Shown here: positions 11,606 to 21,526 of the stretch, in pieces | How positions within the stretch are numbered: the first letter of the stretch is position 1 | Layout: each line of letters begins with the position of its first letter | Position numbers and translations under genes: made by a program | Notes under the pieces: model-generated | What the model was told of the DNA's origin: nothing | Databases searched by the model: none | Seen by the model: only the letters and a program-made list of their open reading frames with translations | Source: Methylotenera mobilis JLW8 | GTDB taxonomy: Bacteria > Pseudomonadota > Gammaproteobacteria > Burkholderiales > Methylophilaceae | NCBI RefSeq assembly: GCF_000023705.1 | Contig: NC_012968.1 | Location: 1,984,001 to 2,048,000, forward strand | DNA: 64,000 bases | Direction: 5' to 3'

Positions 11606-12352
11606 TTAACCACGTAAGCGGTCAGCATCTAGGCGACGCACTGTTAAGGTTAAAAATGTCACTGCGAATAAAATAAAATAGACGATATCTGCACTATCAA
11701 TCAAACCACTGGCAAATGATTGAAAGTGTCGTGTGAGAGATAAGCTGCCAAGCACATTGGTCGGGTCGTCGCCAAAAAAGCGGTCTAGCATCATCAATGC
11801 AAACAGCGCAATAAAGGTTAGGATTGCTGCAATCACCGGCTGCTGTGTTAAGCTTGAGAAGTAAATACCCAGCGCAGAAAAGCCCGCCACCATCAACAGC
11901 AAGCCCAGTGAGTTAGCTAACAAAAAGCCAAAGTCAATGTCAGCCCAAATGTTCAGCGTAGATAGCATTGCCGCGATAAACACAATTAACACACTTAAAA
12001 ACGCAACTAAGCCTACAAACTTACCGACCACAATTTCCGTCAGTGAAATCGGCGCACTGAATAAAAATGGCAGGGTTTGGCTACGGCGCTCTTCAGAAAT
12101 CAGTCGCATAGACAACAGCGGCACTGCAAACAACATGATAAATGAAGCCAAACCATACACAGACTGACCAACAAACTGGGTCACGCCGGTACGCTCAGCT
12201 GGGCGCATTGCTCCAGACATCACGGCAAAGTAATCATTCACTGCATTTAAATATTGCGTGCCAAAAGCAAACATCAGCAGCGATAAAATCACCCAGCCCA
12301 TTGGCGAGGCAAACACACTTTTAAGTTCTTTTCTTGCGACATTGATAATCAT
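11606..12352 (-). CDS. ABC-2 type permease (GldF-like)
   Basis: The 248-residue protein has about six membrane spans. It begins with the typical VARKELKSVFASPMGWVILS and has a central RLISEERRSQTLPFLFSAP segment, a conserved pattern of ABC-2/GldF permeases just before the second span group. It forms the membrane channel for the ATPase encoded immediately upstream. The order ATPase–permease–GldG-like–DUF4340 on the minus strand is a single operon. Substrate unknown. Confidence 0.88.
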   Translation of the reverse strand: MIINVARKELKSVFASPMGWVILSLLMFAFGTQYLNAVNDYFAVMSGAMRPAERTGVTQFVGQSVYGLASFIMLFAVPLLSMRLISEERRSQTLPFLFSAPISLTEIVVGKFVGLVAFLSVLIVFIAAMLSTLNIWADIDFGFLLANSLGLLLMVAGFSALGIYFSSLTQQPVIAAILTFIALFALMMLDRFFGDDPTNVLGSLSLTRHFQSFASGLIDSADIVYFILFAVTFLTLTVRRLDADRLRG

Positions 12353-12439
12353 AAATAAAACCTTAAATACCCGATTGTTATACTGAAAAGTGACTCGATT
12401 GAACCAAATTAAACAGCGGTATAGTGCATAACTTGCTGA

Positions 12440-13375
12440 TTAAACAGCAAGTTGCTCTTGATAAGTCAACTGCATAAACACGTCTTCCAAGCTGGTTTGG
12501 TCCGGTGCAATTTGATATAAACCCCAGCCTTGTTGCACTGCAGCTTGTACAATCGCCTCGGCTGGCTCAGTACTTTCGGCATAACGCACGCGCATCAAAC
12601 CATTGGCTAAACTTTCAGCCTCAGAAACGCCTGATATTCTTAGAACTTCTTCAATCGCAGGCGGATTGCGTAAGCCAATCAACAGTTTATTACCCACACG
12701 CTGACGCTTAAGCACATCAATTGAGCCGTTGAAAACCAACTTACCTTTATCAATGATTTGCACCTGATCACACACCATTTCCACCTCAGGCAGAATGTGT
12801 GTAGAGATAATCACGCTATGATCCGTACCAACCTCACGAATTAAGGTACGAATATCACGAATTTGAATTGGGTCTAAGCCCACGGTTGGCTCATCCAGAA
12901 TCACCACCATCGGGCTATGAATAATCGCCTGTGCAATCCCTACGCGTTGCTGATAACCATTGGACAAGTTCTCAATCAGGCGCTTGCTCATATGCGTTAA
13001 ACCACAACGCTCTTTCGCATTTTCTACGGCCTTTTTGATATTTTTAGCACTCACGCGATGCAGCCTGGCCGCCATCGTTAGGTACTCATCAACAGTTAAC
13101 TCTTTATATAGGGGGCGCATTTCCGGCAGGTAACCAATCAAGGCTTTCGCCTCTTTTGGATTTTCCATCATATCGATACCGCAAATCTTGACACTACCGT
13201 AGCTAGGCGCCAGATTGCCAGTGAGCATTTTCATGGTGGTAGATTTACCGGCACCATTGGGGCCTAAGAACCCCAAAACCTCGCCCTTACTTAAGGTGAA
13301 ATTTACATTACTTACTGCTTCGCGACCTCCATAAAGCCGCGTAAGCTCAATTGCCTCAACTGTAAAATTATTCAT
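12440..13375 (-). CDS. ABC transporter ATP-binding protein (GldA-like)
   Basis: The 311-residue ATPase has Walker A GFLGPNGAGKSTTMKML, signature LSNGYQQRVGIAQ, Walker B VVILDEPTVGLDP and the switch histidine ISTHILPEVE. The C-terminal ~80 residues form the extra domain common in ABC-2 exporters. It powers the adjacent GldF-like permease. It is the first gene of the operon, facing a 351-bp divergent intergenic region. Confidence 0.93.
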   Translation of the reverse strand: MNNFTVEAIELTRLYGGREAVSNVNFTLSKGEVLGFLGPNGAGKSTTMKMLTGNLAPSYGSVKICGIDMMENPKEAKALIGYLPEMRPLYKELTVDEYLTMAARLHRVSAKNIKKAVENAKERCGLTHMSKRLIENLSNGYQQRVGIAQAIIHSPMVVILDEPTVGLDPIQIRDIRTLIREVGTDHSVIISTHILPEVEMVCDQVQIIDKGKLVFNGSIDVLKRQRVGNKLLIGLRNPPAIEEVLRISGVSEAESLANGLMRVRYAESTEPAEAIVQAAVQQGWGLYQIAPDQTSLEDVFMQLTYQEQLAV

Positions 13376-13726
13376 AGGTACTCAATTTTAAAACATTCGT
13401 TTAAATACAGACGGTTACTACCAATTTTATAAAAACATCATAAAAAGTCTGACCCAGATAAAACAAATCTATAGGTTCGAATCTATAGGCGACAGTTCAT
13501 TTCACTTGCGTTATAGTCAACCTGTAATTATGTCGGAACTTGCAGTCGCTGTCACGGACTAAGAAGCAACGAAGCATGATACAGTGTTTAAGCTAAATAT
13601 CAGAAGGCTCGCTGCCACACAGCATAAATATTGAGCGAATCTTATTAAAGTTAATGCAATCTATAAACGCGTAATTTACTATATAACTAAATCGATCCAT
13701 TTTATAAAACAGTTTCACATACACTG
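13376..13726. other. Divergent intergenic region with a 10-bp tandem direct repeat
   Basis: No gene is seen in these 351 bases. They must hold the promoters for the minus-strand ABC operon and the plus-strand TPR gene. A clear feature is the direct repeat AATCTATAGG–TTCG–AATCTATAGG (13466–13475 and 13480–13489), which also contains the palindrome CTATAG twice. This could be a regulator site; nothing in the sequence identifies the regulator. Confidence 0.4.
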
Positions 13727-15502
13727 ATGACGAAAAAACTAGATTTGAACATGCCGCTGAAAAAAACTTCTGCAATCTCTACCGCGGTAAATGTTACTTT
13801 GTGCTTACTTGCGCTCGGACTAAGCAGCTGCGCCAGCAACACCCCCAATCGCTACCAATCAGACACGTTGGCGACCAACAACGAGCCAGCCAGCCCAGCC
13901 GAAAAAACACTCAGCGCAGAGTTTGTATACAAGTATCTAGTCGCAGAGGTCGCTGGGCAACGCGGTGAGGTCGGCACCGCTGGCGCAATTTTTTACGACT
14001 TGGCACGTACCGAGCAAGATCCTCGCCTTGCCGAGCGCGCAGCCAAAATCGGGGCATTTGCCAACATTCCAAGTTTGGCTATCCCTGCGGTAAAGCTTTG
14101 GGCTGAGCTAGACCCGGCATCAACAGAAGCACAGCAAGCCATGACCGAGATGCTGATTGCAACGGGTCGCCTACACGAAGCAGAGCCTTACTTGGCGCAA
14201 TTACTGGTAAAAGAAGACACCAGAGCCGGTGGCTTTTTATTTATTAACTCGCTATTAAACCGCAGCCCAGATAAGGACGCGGTATTAAAACTGATCCAAT
14301 CACTTGCCAAACCCTACCCTGAACTAGCAGAGGCAAACTTTGCCATTGCACAAGCTGCATACGTGGCTAATCAAGATAGCGTAGCATTAGATGCATTGGC
14401 AAAAGCTGAAGAGTCACGCCCAAACTGGACTATTGTTGCCTTGCTAAAAGGCCAGGTGCTATTTCGCCAATCCCCCGCTAAAGCGACAGCCTTTTATTAT
14501 GAATATTTAAAAGTGCAGCCAGATGCAAACGAGGTTCGCATTAATCTGGCAAAAATCCTGGTGAATCAGAAACAATATGCCGCAGCCAAAGCCGAGTTTC
14601 CGATTATTTTAGAGAATGCTAAGCAATCAACAGAAAACAACGGTGCTGAAATTTACGCCATTGTGGGCTTGCTGGCTTTTCAAACTAACGACTACAACGA
14701 AGCAGAAAAGGACTTTAAACAAGCGATTGCCCACAACTTTAAAGATACTGACCAGATTTACCTTTACCTGGGGCAAACCGCTGAAAAGCAAAAACACGAT
14801 GTAGCCGCCATGTCCTGGTATAACAAAGTATCAAGCGGGCCACGTTATCTTGAGGCACAGTTTAATTTAGCCAATCTGATTGCACGCACGCAATCTACAG
14901 ATAAAGCGATTGAGCTGTTAGACAATTTAGAAGACCTGAATGTGGAACAACAAATCCTAGTAATTAAAGCCCAAGCCGCTTTACTTGCTAAAGACAAGCG
15001 CAATCAGGAAGCTTTTGATCTGCTAGAAAAAGCGGTAAAAAACCTCCCTAACACGCCAGAGCTGGTTTACGACTACGCTCTTGCGGCAGAGCGTTTAGCT
15101 AAATTTGACGTCATGGAGTCAGAACTACGTAGAGCGATTGCAGAAAAACCAGATTTTGCAGCTGCCTACAATGCGCTGGGCTACTCATTTGCCGACCGTA
15201 ACATTAAGCTAAAAGAAGCCATCAATTTAATTGAAAAGGCATTAACGCTTGCCCCGAATGACCACTACATGCTAGACAGCCTAGGCTGGGCGCATTACCG
15301 CAAAGGCAACCTAGACAAAGCCATACAATATCTGGAGCAGGCATTCCGCATTAACCCAGACCCTGAGATTGCAGCGCATCTAGGGGAAGTATTATGGCAA
15401 AAAGGCGAGTTCGAGAAAGCCAAGAAAGTATGGAGCGACGCCTTGACTGCAGATCCGGATAACGAAATTCTACTAACCACTGCAAACAAGTTTAAATCCT
15501 AA
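13727..15502 (+). CDS. TPR-repeat lipoprotein
   Basis: The 591-residue protein has a lipoprotein signal (TLCLLALGLSSC, lipid Cys about residue 35 from this start). Many tetratricopeptide repeats follow; the clearest are FAAAYNALGYSFADRN, HYMLDSLGWAHYRKGNLDKA and PEIAAHLGEVLWQKGEFEKA near the C terminus. TPRs bind partner proteins; the lipid anchor and lack of Asp at +2 suggest the outer membrane, facing the periplasm. The ATG at 13751 (MPLKKTSAIS) is an equally good or better start. It is followed at once by lolB, an arrangement often seen in betaproteobacteria. Confidence 0.88.
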   Translation: MTKKLDLNMPLKKTSAISTAVNVTLCLLALGLSSCASNTPNRYQSDTLATNNEPASPAEKTLSAEFVYKYLVAEVAGQRGEVGTAGAIFYDLARTEQDPRLAERAAKIGAFANIPSLAIPAVKLWAELDPASTEAQQAMTEMLIATGRLHEAEPYLAQLLVKEDTRAGGFLFINSLLNRSPDKDAVLKLIQSLAKPYPELAEANFAIAQAAYVANQDSVALDALAKAEESRPNWTIVALLKGQVLFRQSPAKATAFYYEYLKVQPDANEVRINLAKILVNQKQYAAAKAEFPIILENAKQSTENNGAEIYAIVGLLAFQTNDYNEAEKDFKQAIAHNFKDTDQIYLYLGQTAEKQKHDVAAMSWYNKVSSGPRYLEAQFNLANLIARTQSTDKAIELLDNLEDLNVEQQILVIKAQAALLAKDKRNQEAFDLLEKAVKNLPNTPELVYDYALAAERLAKFDVMESELRRAIAEKPDFAAAYNALGYSFADRNIKLKEAINLIEKALTLAPNDHYMLDSLGWAHYRKGNLDKAIQYLEQAFRINPDPEIAAHLGEVLWQKGEFEKAKKVWSDALTADPDNEILLTTANKFKS

Positions 15503-15537
15503 GCGCCAGCGTAGCCGCAGCCCAAACTACACTAGCG

Positions 15538-16155
15538 ATGCAAATGCCGCCAACCCGCCACTTTTTAGCACTGTGCATGGTCACTTTATTAGCCGCGTGC
15601 GCAAGCACGCCGCAGCGAGTGTCCATGAGCACAGATTCGTCGATACGTAATCAGGCACATTTACAGCGCAATGCCAAAATCCAGCAATTCTCGCTACAGG
15701 GCAGAATCGGCGTACAAACCAATAGCAAGGGATTTTCTGGCGGCCTACAATGGCAACACACATTAGCCAACGACAATATCGCGCTCTATTCACCGCTCGG
15801 CGGCCAGGTGGCGCAAATTACCAAATCCAGCAATCAAATCACGCTTATCGATGCCAATGGCAAACAAGTATCTGCAGCCAATGCAGAAACGCTCACCTAT
15901 AATGCTTTAGGTTGGTCACTACCACTCACAGGATTAGCCGACTGGTCATTAGGCCGCCCCTCAAGCAGCCCAATTCAAGCCAGCACATGGGATGAGCAAG
16001 GCTTACTCACCACCTTAGAGCAAGACGGCTGGAAAATTGAGTTCACAAACTACACCGAACAAAATGGCTACTGGCTACCGGGTAAGATATTTCTGAAAAG
16101 TGACCAAGTTAACCTTAAGCTGCTGGTAGAAAACTGGAACAACATCACCAACTAA
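15538..16155 (+). CDS. lolB: Outer-membrane lipoprotein insertion protein LolB
   Basis: The 205-residue lipoprotein has the lipobox LLAAC (Cys21). The body has the LolB pattern: IQQFSLQGRIGVQTNSKGFS, the GLQWQHT strand, then YNALGWSLPLTGLADW. LolB receives lipoproteins from LolA and inserts them in the outer membrane. It lies between the TPR lipoprotein and ispE, the conserved gammaproteobacterial and betaproteobacterial location. Confidence 0.93.
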   Translation: MQMPPTRHFLALCMVTLLAACASTPQRVSMSTDSSIRNQAHLQRNAKIQQFSLQGRIGVQTNSKGFSGGLQWQHTLANDNIALYSPLGGQVAQITKSSNQITLIDANGKQVSAANAETLTYNALGWSLPLTGLADWSLGRPSSSPIQASTWDEQGLLTTLEQDGWKIEFTNYTEQNGYWLPGKIFLKSDQVNLKLLVENWNNITN

Positions 16156-16217
16156 ACAGCCATCCACTTAACACCTTTTAATATCAATCTACCTTTCAAG
16201 CACTCACAACCATAGCC

Positions 16218-17096
16218 ATGCACGACTTTGAAGCTTTTTTAGCGCCAGCCAAAATTAATTTGTTTTTACACATCGTGGGGCAACGCAGCGATGGCTACCA
16301 TCTACTACAAACCGCATTTAGATTACTGGACTATTACGACACCATTCACATCAAAACCACCAATACCGGCATCATTAAACGCGTGAACGATGTAGCTGGC
16401 GTACCAGAAGCACAAGACTTATGCGTGCGTGCTGCCCTATTATTGCAAAAACACACAGGCTGCCAGCTAGGGGCCGAGATATTGGTCGATAAAAAAATCC
16501 CCATGGGCGGCGGTTTAGGTGGCGGCAGCTCAGACGCAGCAACCGTACTGCTTTCCTTAAATCAGCGCTGGCAGCTTAACCTGCCCCGCGAAGAACTACT
16601 AACGCTAGGATTGCAGTTGGGCGCAGACGTACCTTTCTTCATTTATGGTAGCAATGCATGGGCAGAGGGCGTTGGTGAACAATTACAAGCACTTACGCTG
16701 CATGATGCCTATTATGTGGTGCTTACGCCTAATGTACATGTATCAACCGCACAAATTTTTGCTAATAAGCAATTGACAAAGGATACGATTCCTAAGACAA
16801 TAGCGGCCTTTTCAGGGATAGCGCAATTAAGCACTGAAAATTCAGCGGGTAAAAACATACACGATGAATTTATAAATCAACTGGAAAAAGTAGTTTGTAG
16901 CATCTACCCTGAAGTAAAAGCGAGTTTAGACTGGCTAAAACAATTCGGAGATGCTAGAATGAGCGGCTCAGGTGCTTCGGTGTTTTTAGAAGTAAATGAC
17001 GCAGAAACTGCGAACAGGATTTACCAACAAAAACCGAAAGAATATTTTGGGTTTGTTGCAAAAGGGTTAAATCAGCACCCTTTACTGTGTAAATAA
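16218..17096 (+). CDS. ispE: 4-(cytidine 5'-diphospho)-2-C-methyl-D-erythritol kinase IspE
   Basis: The 292-residue GHMP kinase has the N-terminal [11 protein letters not shown], the ATP loop [17 protein letters not shown] and the C-terminal [11 protein letters not shown]. It phosphorylates CDP-ME in the MEP isoprenoid pathway. Its position before tRNA-Gln and prs is the standard betaproteobacterial arrangement. Confidence 0.97.
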   Translation: MHDFEAFLAPAKINLFLHIVGQRSDGYHLLQTAFRLLDYYDTIHIKTTNTGIIKRVNDVAGVPEAQDLCVRAALLLQKHTGCQLGAEILVDKKIPMGGGLGGGSSDAATVLLSLNQRWQLNLPREELLTLGLQLGADVPFFIYGSNAWAEGVGEQLQALTLHDAYYVVLTPNVHVSTAQIFANKQLTKDTIPKTIAAFSGIAQLSTENSAGKNIHDEFINQLEKVVCSIYPEVKASLDWLKQFGDARMSGSGASVFLEVNDAETANRIYQQKPKEYFGFVAKGLNQHPLLCK

Positions 17097-17109
17097 ACTG
17101 GTTAAATAT

Positions 17110-17186
17110 TGGGGAGTCGCCAAGCTGGTTAAGGCACCGGATTTTGATTCCGGCATGCGAAGGTTCGAATCCTTCCTCCTCAGCCA
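17110..17186 (+). tRNA. tRNA-Gln (anticodon TTG)
   Basis: The cloverleaf is complete. The acceptor TGGGGAG pairs with CTCCTCA (one G·U), the anticodon stem CCGGA/TCCGG encloses loop TTTTGAT with anticodon TTG, and the T arm is AAGG-TTCGAAT-CCTT. The genomic CCA is encoded. It lies between ispE and prs. No repeat of its 3' end was noticed elsewhere in the window. Confidence 0.95.
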
Positions 17187-17296
17187 AATTTTGTAGAAGC
17201 GTGTAGATTATTTGATTTACACGCTTTTATTTTTTAGTGAGTTTTTTTTATTAGTTAGCTGGACAATCTTGATAAGCCAGCACGATAGGAAATCGA

Positions 17297-18250
17297 ATGG
17301 CGTCTAACGGCAACATGATGGTCTTTACTGGCAACGCCAACCCAGAGCTCGCGCAGCAAGTTGCAAAACACTTAGGCATTAATCTTGGCCAAGTGCATGT
17401 AGGTAAATTTAGCGATGGCGAAGTCATGGTTGAGTTGCTTGAAAACGTACGCGGTCGCGATGTTTTTGTATTGCAATCGACCAGCCACCCAACTAACGAC
17501 AGCTTAATGGAAGTAATGGTCATGGTGGATGCGCTACGTCGCTCATCTGCTGGCCGTATTACTGCTGCTATCCCATATTTCGGTTACTCAAGACAAGATC
17601 GTCGTCCACGTTCTGCTCGCGTTGCAATTACCGCTAAAGTGGTTGCCAACATGCTGACCGGCGTTGGTGTTAACCGTGTATTGACGATGGATTTACACTC
17701 AGACCAAATCCAAGGCTTTTTTGATATCCCAGTAGATAACATCTATGCCACACCAATTTTATTGGCTGATTTATTAGAGCAAAAACATGAGAACCTAGTA
17801 GTGGTTTCTCCTGACGTTGGTGGTGTTGTGCGTGCACGTGCATGTGCAAAACAGCTAGGTTCAGACTTGGCGATTATTGATAAACGCCGTCCAAAACCAA
17901 ACGTCGCTAAAGTGATGAACATCATTGGTGATGTTGCTGGCCGTACCTGTGTGATTATGGATGACATGGTTGATACAGCCAACACACTATGTGAAGCTGC
18001 TGCCGCATTGAAAAAGCATGGTGCAGTAAAAGTAGTAGCGTATGCAACCCACCCAGTTTTATCTGGTGGCGCCGCAGAACGCATTATGAATTCTGAGTTG
18101 GATGAGTTAGTTGTTACCAACACTATTCAATTGCAAGCAGATAGCATTAATTGTAAAAAAATCCGTCAATTGAGCGCAGCAGCATTGCTGGCAGAGACAA
18201 TTCGCCGCATCAGCAGTGAAGATTCTGTAAGCTCATTGTTTATGGACTAA
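17297..18250 (+). CDS. prs: Ribose-phosphate pyrophosphokinase Prs
   Basis: The 317-residue protein begins with [16 protein letters not shown], has the flexible-loop [16 protein letters not shown] segment and the PRPP-binding loop [16 protein letters not shown]. It transfers pyrophosphate from ATP to ribose 5-phosphate to make PRPP for nucleotide, His and Trp synthesis. Length and motifs are typical of class I enzymes. Confidence 0.98.
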   Translation: MASNGNMMVFTGNANPELAQQVAKHLGINLGQVHVGKFSDGEVMVELLENVRGRDVFVLQSTSHPTNDSLMEVMVMVDALRRSSAGRITAAIPYFGYSRQDRRPRSARVAITAKVVANMLTGVGVNRVLTMDLHSDQIQGFFDIPVDNIYATPILLADLLEQKHENLVVVSPDVGGVVRARACAKQLGSDLAIIDKRRPKPNVAKVMNIIGDVAGRTCVIMDDMVDTANTLCEAAAALKKHGAVKVVAYATHPVLSGGAAERIMNSELDELVVTNTIQLQADSINCKKIRQLSAAALLAETIRRISSEDSVSSLFMD

Positions 18251-18322
18251 GTATTTCACCCTGTCTTCTGGTCGCGGAAGGCAGATTCGTTGTAGTAAAG
18301 CAGTAAATTTAGGAGTAGTAAA

Positions 18323-18931
18323 ATGGCTATTGAAATCAATGCAGTAAAACGTGACGCTAAAGGTACGGGTGCGAGCCGCCGCCTACGTCATGCTGGCTCT
18401 GTGCCTGGTGTAGTATATGGTGGTGGTAAAGATGCATACCCACTAGAAATCAACGCAAAAGAATTGTTCTTACAATTCCGTCACGAAGCTTTCCATGCTT
18501 CAGTGTTAACGCTGATTATCGAAGGTAAAAAAGAAAGCGTACTATTACGTGATTTCCAAATGCACCCAGTGCGCAACACAATTCAACACGTTGATTTCCA
18601 ACGCGTTAGTGCAACTGAAAAAATCCACGTTAAAGTGCCATTCCACTTCACTAACGCTGATGCAGCGCCAGGTGTTAAATTAGGTGGTGGTATTGTTGCT
18701 CATATCCAAACTGAAGCTGACGTAAGCTGCTTGGCAAAAGACTTGCCAGAGTTTATCGAAGTTGACGTTTCAGCTTTAGAAGTGGGTCAATCAATCCACT
18801 TGTCACAAATCAAACTACCAAAAGGTGTTGAGTTTGTGCAATTAGCACACGGTGATGACGCAGCTGTAGCTTCTATCGCTAAAACACGCGGTAGCGTTTC
18901 AGCAACTGCTGAAGAAACACCAGAAGCTTAA
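18323..18931 (+). CDS. rplY: Ribosomal protein bL25 (CTC family, long form)
   Basis: The 202-residue protein has the L25 N-terminal 5S rRNA-binding domain (RDAKGTGASRRLRHAGSVPG; LLRDFQMHPVRNTIQHVDF). It also has the extra C-terminal TL5/CTC domain (VDVSALEVGQSIHLSQIKLP). The long form is common outside enterobacteria. A good Shine–Dalgarno AGGAG (18311–18315) precedes the start. It is probably co-transcribed with prs and closed by the terminator just downstream. Confidence 0.96.
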   Translation: MAIEINAVKRDAKGTGASRRLRHAGSVPGVVYGGGKDAYPLEINAKELFLQFRHEAFHASVLTLIIEGKKESVLLRDFQMHPVRNTIQHVDFQRVSATEKIHVKVPFHFTNADAAPGVKLGGGIVAHIQTEADVSCLAKDLPEFIEVDVSALEVGQSIHLSQIKLPKGVEFVQLAHGDDAAVASIAKTRGSVSATAEETPEA

Positions 18932-18959
18932 GTATTCATTACGTAAGCTAGCTAAATAG

Positions 18960-18993
18960 CGCGCACTTTTTGATTAAAGTGCGCGTTTTTTTT
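18960..18993 (+). terminator. Rho-independent terminator after rplY
   Basis: CGCGCACTTT pairs with AAAGTGCGCG around a 6-base loop (10-bp stem), followed by eight T. Confidence 0.92.
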
Positions 18994-19053
18994 AGGTGCA
19001 AACTAAATTGCATCTATGCAAAAATGCACGATGCACCAACTTAAAGTCACTAT

Positions 19054-19629
19054 ATGAGCGGAATTAGATTATTTGTAGGCCTAGGTAATCCTGGCGAAAA
19101 ATATGCAGCTACGCGCCATAATGCAGGTTTTTGGTGGATAGACCAAGTAGCGGCGGCCACCAATAGCAAATTGGCAGTTGATGCTAAATTCTTTGGCTTT
19201 GCTGGCAAGTTAAGCCCAACCGCAGACAGCTGGCTGATCAAACCCACCACTTTTATGAATGCAAGTGGCAAGGCAGTTGCCGCACTAGCTAATTATTACA
19301 AAATATCACCTGCAGAAATTTTAGTGATTCATGACGAATTAGATTTACCTGCAGGCAGTATTAAAATGAAATTTGGCGGCGGCCACGGCGGCCACAATGG
19401 GTTACGCGATATACATTCAGCGTTAGGCACAGCAGACTATTGGCGCTTACGCGTAGGCATTGGTCACCCTGGCTCAAAAAATGAAGTGGTTAACTTTGTA
19501 CTCAAAGCACCCACTAAAGATGAACAGCATGTGATTGACGATAGCATTTATGACAGCTGTAAATTAGTAGATTTAATGCTTAAAGGCGAATTTGATAGCG
19601 CCATGTTAAAATTGCACACAAAGAAATAG
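19054..19629 (+). CDS. pth: Peptidyl-tRNA hydrolase
   Basis: The 191-residue protein has FVGLGNPGEKYAATRHNAGF, which includes the conserved Asn and the catalytic His, then KPTTFMNASGKAV and the catalytic Asp in IHDELDLPAGSIKMK. GGGHGGHNGLRDI completes the active site. It frees tRNA from peptidyl-tRNA that has dropped off ribosomes. It sits between rplY and ychF as in many proteobacteria. Confidence 0.97.
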   Translation: MSGIRLFVGLGNPGEKYAATRHNAGFWWIDQVAAATNSKLAVDAKFFGFAGKLSPTADSWLIKPTTFMNASGKAVAALANYYKISPAEILVIHDELDLPAGSIKMKFGGGHGGHNGLRDIHSALGTADYWRLRVGIGHPGSKNEVVNFVLKAPTKDEQHVIDDSIYDSCKLVDLMLKGEFDSAMLKLHTKK

Positions 19630-19772
19630 TCACCTTACCTAAGCAGCTGTTTTATATTTATATTTTATGCAAAAAAAGCGTAAATCATATTAGAAAAGAC
19701 AGCGCTAAAGATACGGCGAATCGATGAATACGAATACAACGCAATGCTTGCGTTAAAGATGATTGGAAAAAT

Positions 19773-20858
19773 ATGAAGTGTGGAATCGTAGGCTTACCTA
19801 ACGTAGGCAAATCAACCTTATTCAATGCAATTACCAAGGCTGGGATTGCGGCCGAAAATTACCCATTCTGCACCATTGAGCCTAATGTTGGCATCGTTGA
19901 GGTACCAGATACCCGCCTGCAACCATTGATTGACATAGTAAAACCACAGCGCGTACAACCAGCGATTGTGGAGTTTGTGGACATCGCAGGCCTAGTAGCC
20001 GGCGCATCTAAAGGTGAAGGCTTAGGTAACAAGTTCTTAGCTAACATCCGTGAAACAGATGCGATCTCTCACGTAGTGCGCTGTTTTGATGATGGCAATG
20101 TGGTGCACGTTGCGGGCAAGGTAGATCCACTTTCTGATATTGAAGTGATTAACACCGAGTTGGCGCTTGCCGATATGGAAACCGTTGAAAAAACATTACA
20201 ACGTGAAAGCAAAAAAGCTAAATCTGGTGACAAAGAAGCGATTGCACTTGCTGGCTTATGTGAAAGAATCCAAAAACACTTAGATACTGGCGCACCAGTG
20301 CGCACCTTAGGCTTAGATGCTGATGAACTCAACATCATCAAACCACTCTGCCTAATTACAGTTAAACCGGTAATGTACATCGCTAACGTGGATGAAAAAG
20401 GTTTTGAGAACAACCCTTACCTAGATAAAGTTGTCGCATTAGGCAAAGCTGAAGGCGCACCAGTCGTGTGTATTTGCGCAAAAATCGAAGGCGAGATTTC
20501 TGAGCTGGATGACGCAGACAAAGTAGAATTCTTAGCTGAGCTAGGCCAAGACGAGCCAGGCCTAAATCGCGTGATTCGCGCTGCCTATGATTTACTTGGT
20601 TTGCAAACCTACTTTACCGCTGGCGTACAAGAAGTTCGCGCCTGGACCGTTAAAAAAGGCGCAACAGCACCTCAAGCAGCTGGCGTGATCCACACCGACT
20701 TTGAACGTGGCTTTATTCGCGCAGAGGTGATTGCCTATGACGAATACGTGAAAAACAAGGGCGAGCAAGGCTCAAAAGAAGCCGGTAAAATGCGCTTGGA
20801 AGGCAAAGAGTACATCGTACAAGATGGCGATGTGATGCACTTTAGATTTAACGTATAA
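19773..20858 (+). CDS. ychF: Ribosome-binding ATPase YchF (OLA1 family)
   Basis: The 361-residue Obg-family protein has G1 [17 protein letters not shown] at the N terminus and G3 [20 protein letters not shown]4-region NVDE takes the place of NKxD and explains the ATP preference of the family. The TGS domain is at the C terminus ([17 protein letters not shown] to [11 protein letters not shown]). It binds ribosomes and is linked to the oxidative stress response and translation initiation. Confidence 0.97.
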   Translation: MKCGIVGLPNVGKSTLFNAITKAGIAAENYPFCTIEPNVGIVEVPDTRLQPLIDIVKPQRVQPAIVEFVDIAGLVAGASKGEGLGNKFLANIRETDAISHVVRCFDDGNVVHVAGKVDPLSDIEVINTELALADMETVEKTLQRESKKAKSGDKEAIALAGLCERIQKHLDTGAPVRTLGLDADELNIIKPLCLITVKPVMYIANVDEKGFENNPYLDKVVALGKAEGAPVVCICAKIEGEISELDDADKVEFLAELGQDEPGLNRVIRAAYDLLGLQTYFTAGVQEVRAWTVKKGATAPQAAGVIHTDFERGFIRAEVIAYDEYVKNKGEQGSKEAGKMRLEGKEYIVQDGDVMHFRFNV

Positions 20859-21526
20859 AGATTCAACGTATTACACCATCATGCCATGAGTGCATGTGTT
20901 AACCGACACAGACACTCATGGCTCAAGTACGTCACCCTGCACTCCTCTAACCTACGCACCCAATCACCGCCATTACCAACTACTATTATCGCTATATTTT
21001 CGTAGCGACACCTTGTAGTTAGCCGTGCTATTGCACCGTCTTTGTGCATACAAGCACATACTCATCCAGCAAAAATAAAATAATTCATAGAAATTAACAT
21101 TAAATATCATTAGGTTACACACAACCATAACCGTGGCACGGCTATTGCTTTTAGCAACATATGCAGACACATATAACAATTGTGAATACTGCGACAACAT
21201 TTACAAACTCAATGCGTGGGTATGTAAATCGCTTTACAGATAAACACTGATGTCAATGGCGACATCAAAGTGGCTCAAAACTTGAGTGTAATAAATTTAA
21301 GACAAAGGCGTCTTTCTGGCTGAGATATCACTTGGCCTGGAAGACGCCTTTTTTGTTGGCACTTTAAGTATTTAGATTTAACGAAAACATGGGATGAAGC
21401 AAACACGATTAACTGAAGTGAAAAATCCGCACTATATAGATAGCTTCATAAACATAACTTCAATTCTGCGTTAGCACGGTGAGCTGCATTACCAAATATA
21501 TTTTAACCATTGCATAAGGAGCAGGC
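20859..21526. other. Long intergenic region with two hairpins, no gene seen
   Basis: A perfect 10-bp stem GCCATGAGTG/CACTCATGGC (20883–20892 with 20913–20922) follows ychF but lacks a T run. Smaller hairpins GATGTC/GACATC (21249–21266) and CTCAA/TTGAG near 21274 precede a strong Rho-independent terminator at 21304–21354. The terminator lies about 450 nt after ychF and 170 nt before the kinase gene, so it may end a small RNA or a short leader. No convincing protein-coding frame is present. Confidence 0.45.
21304..21354 (+). terminator. Strong Rho-independent terminator upstream of the chemosensory-type operon
   Basis: AAAGGCGTCTT (21304–21314) pairs with AAGACGCCTTT (21341–21351). The stem is extended inward by GGC/GCC and followed by a T run. 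No gene ends directly before it. Confidence 0.8.

Noticed and set aside
13593-13775. 60-residue minus-strand frame overlapping the start of the TPR gene
   Set aside because: It overlaps a well-supported lipoprotein start, has no family match and no Shine–Dalgarno.
17110-17186. tRNA-Gln as a second integration site
   Set aside because: The genes on both sides are conserved core genes and no copy of its 3' end was found in the window.
20973-21200. 75-residue minus-strand frame after ychF
   Set aside because: No recognisable domain or ribosome-binding site and composition unlike genes; treated as non-coding.
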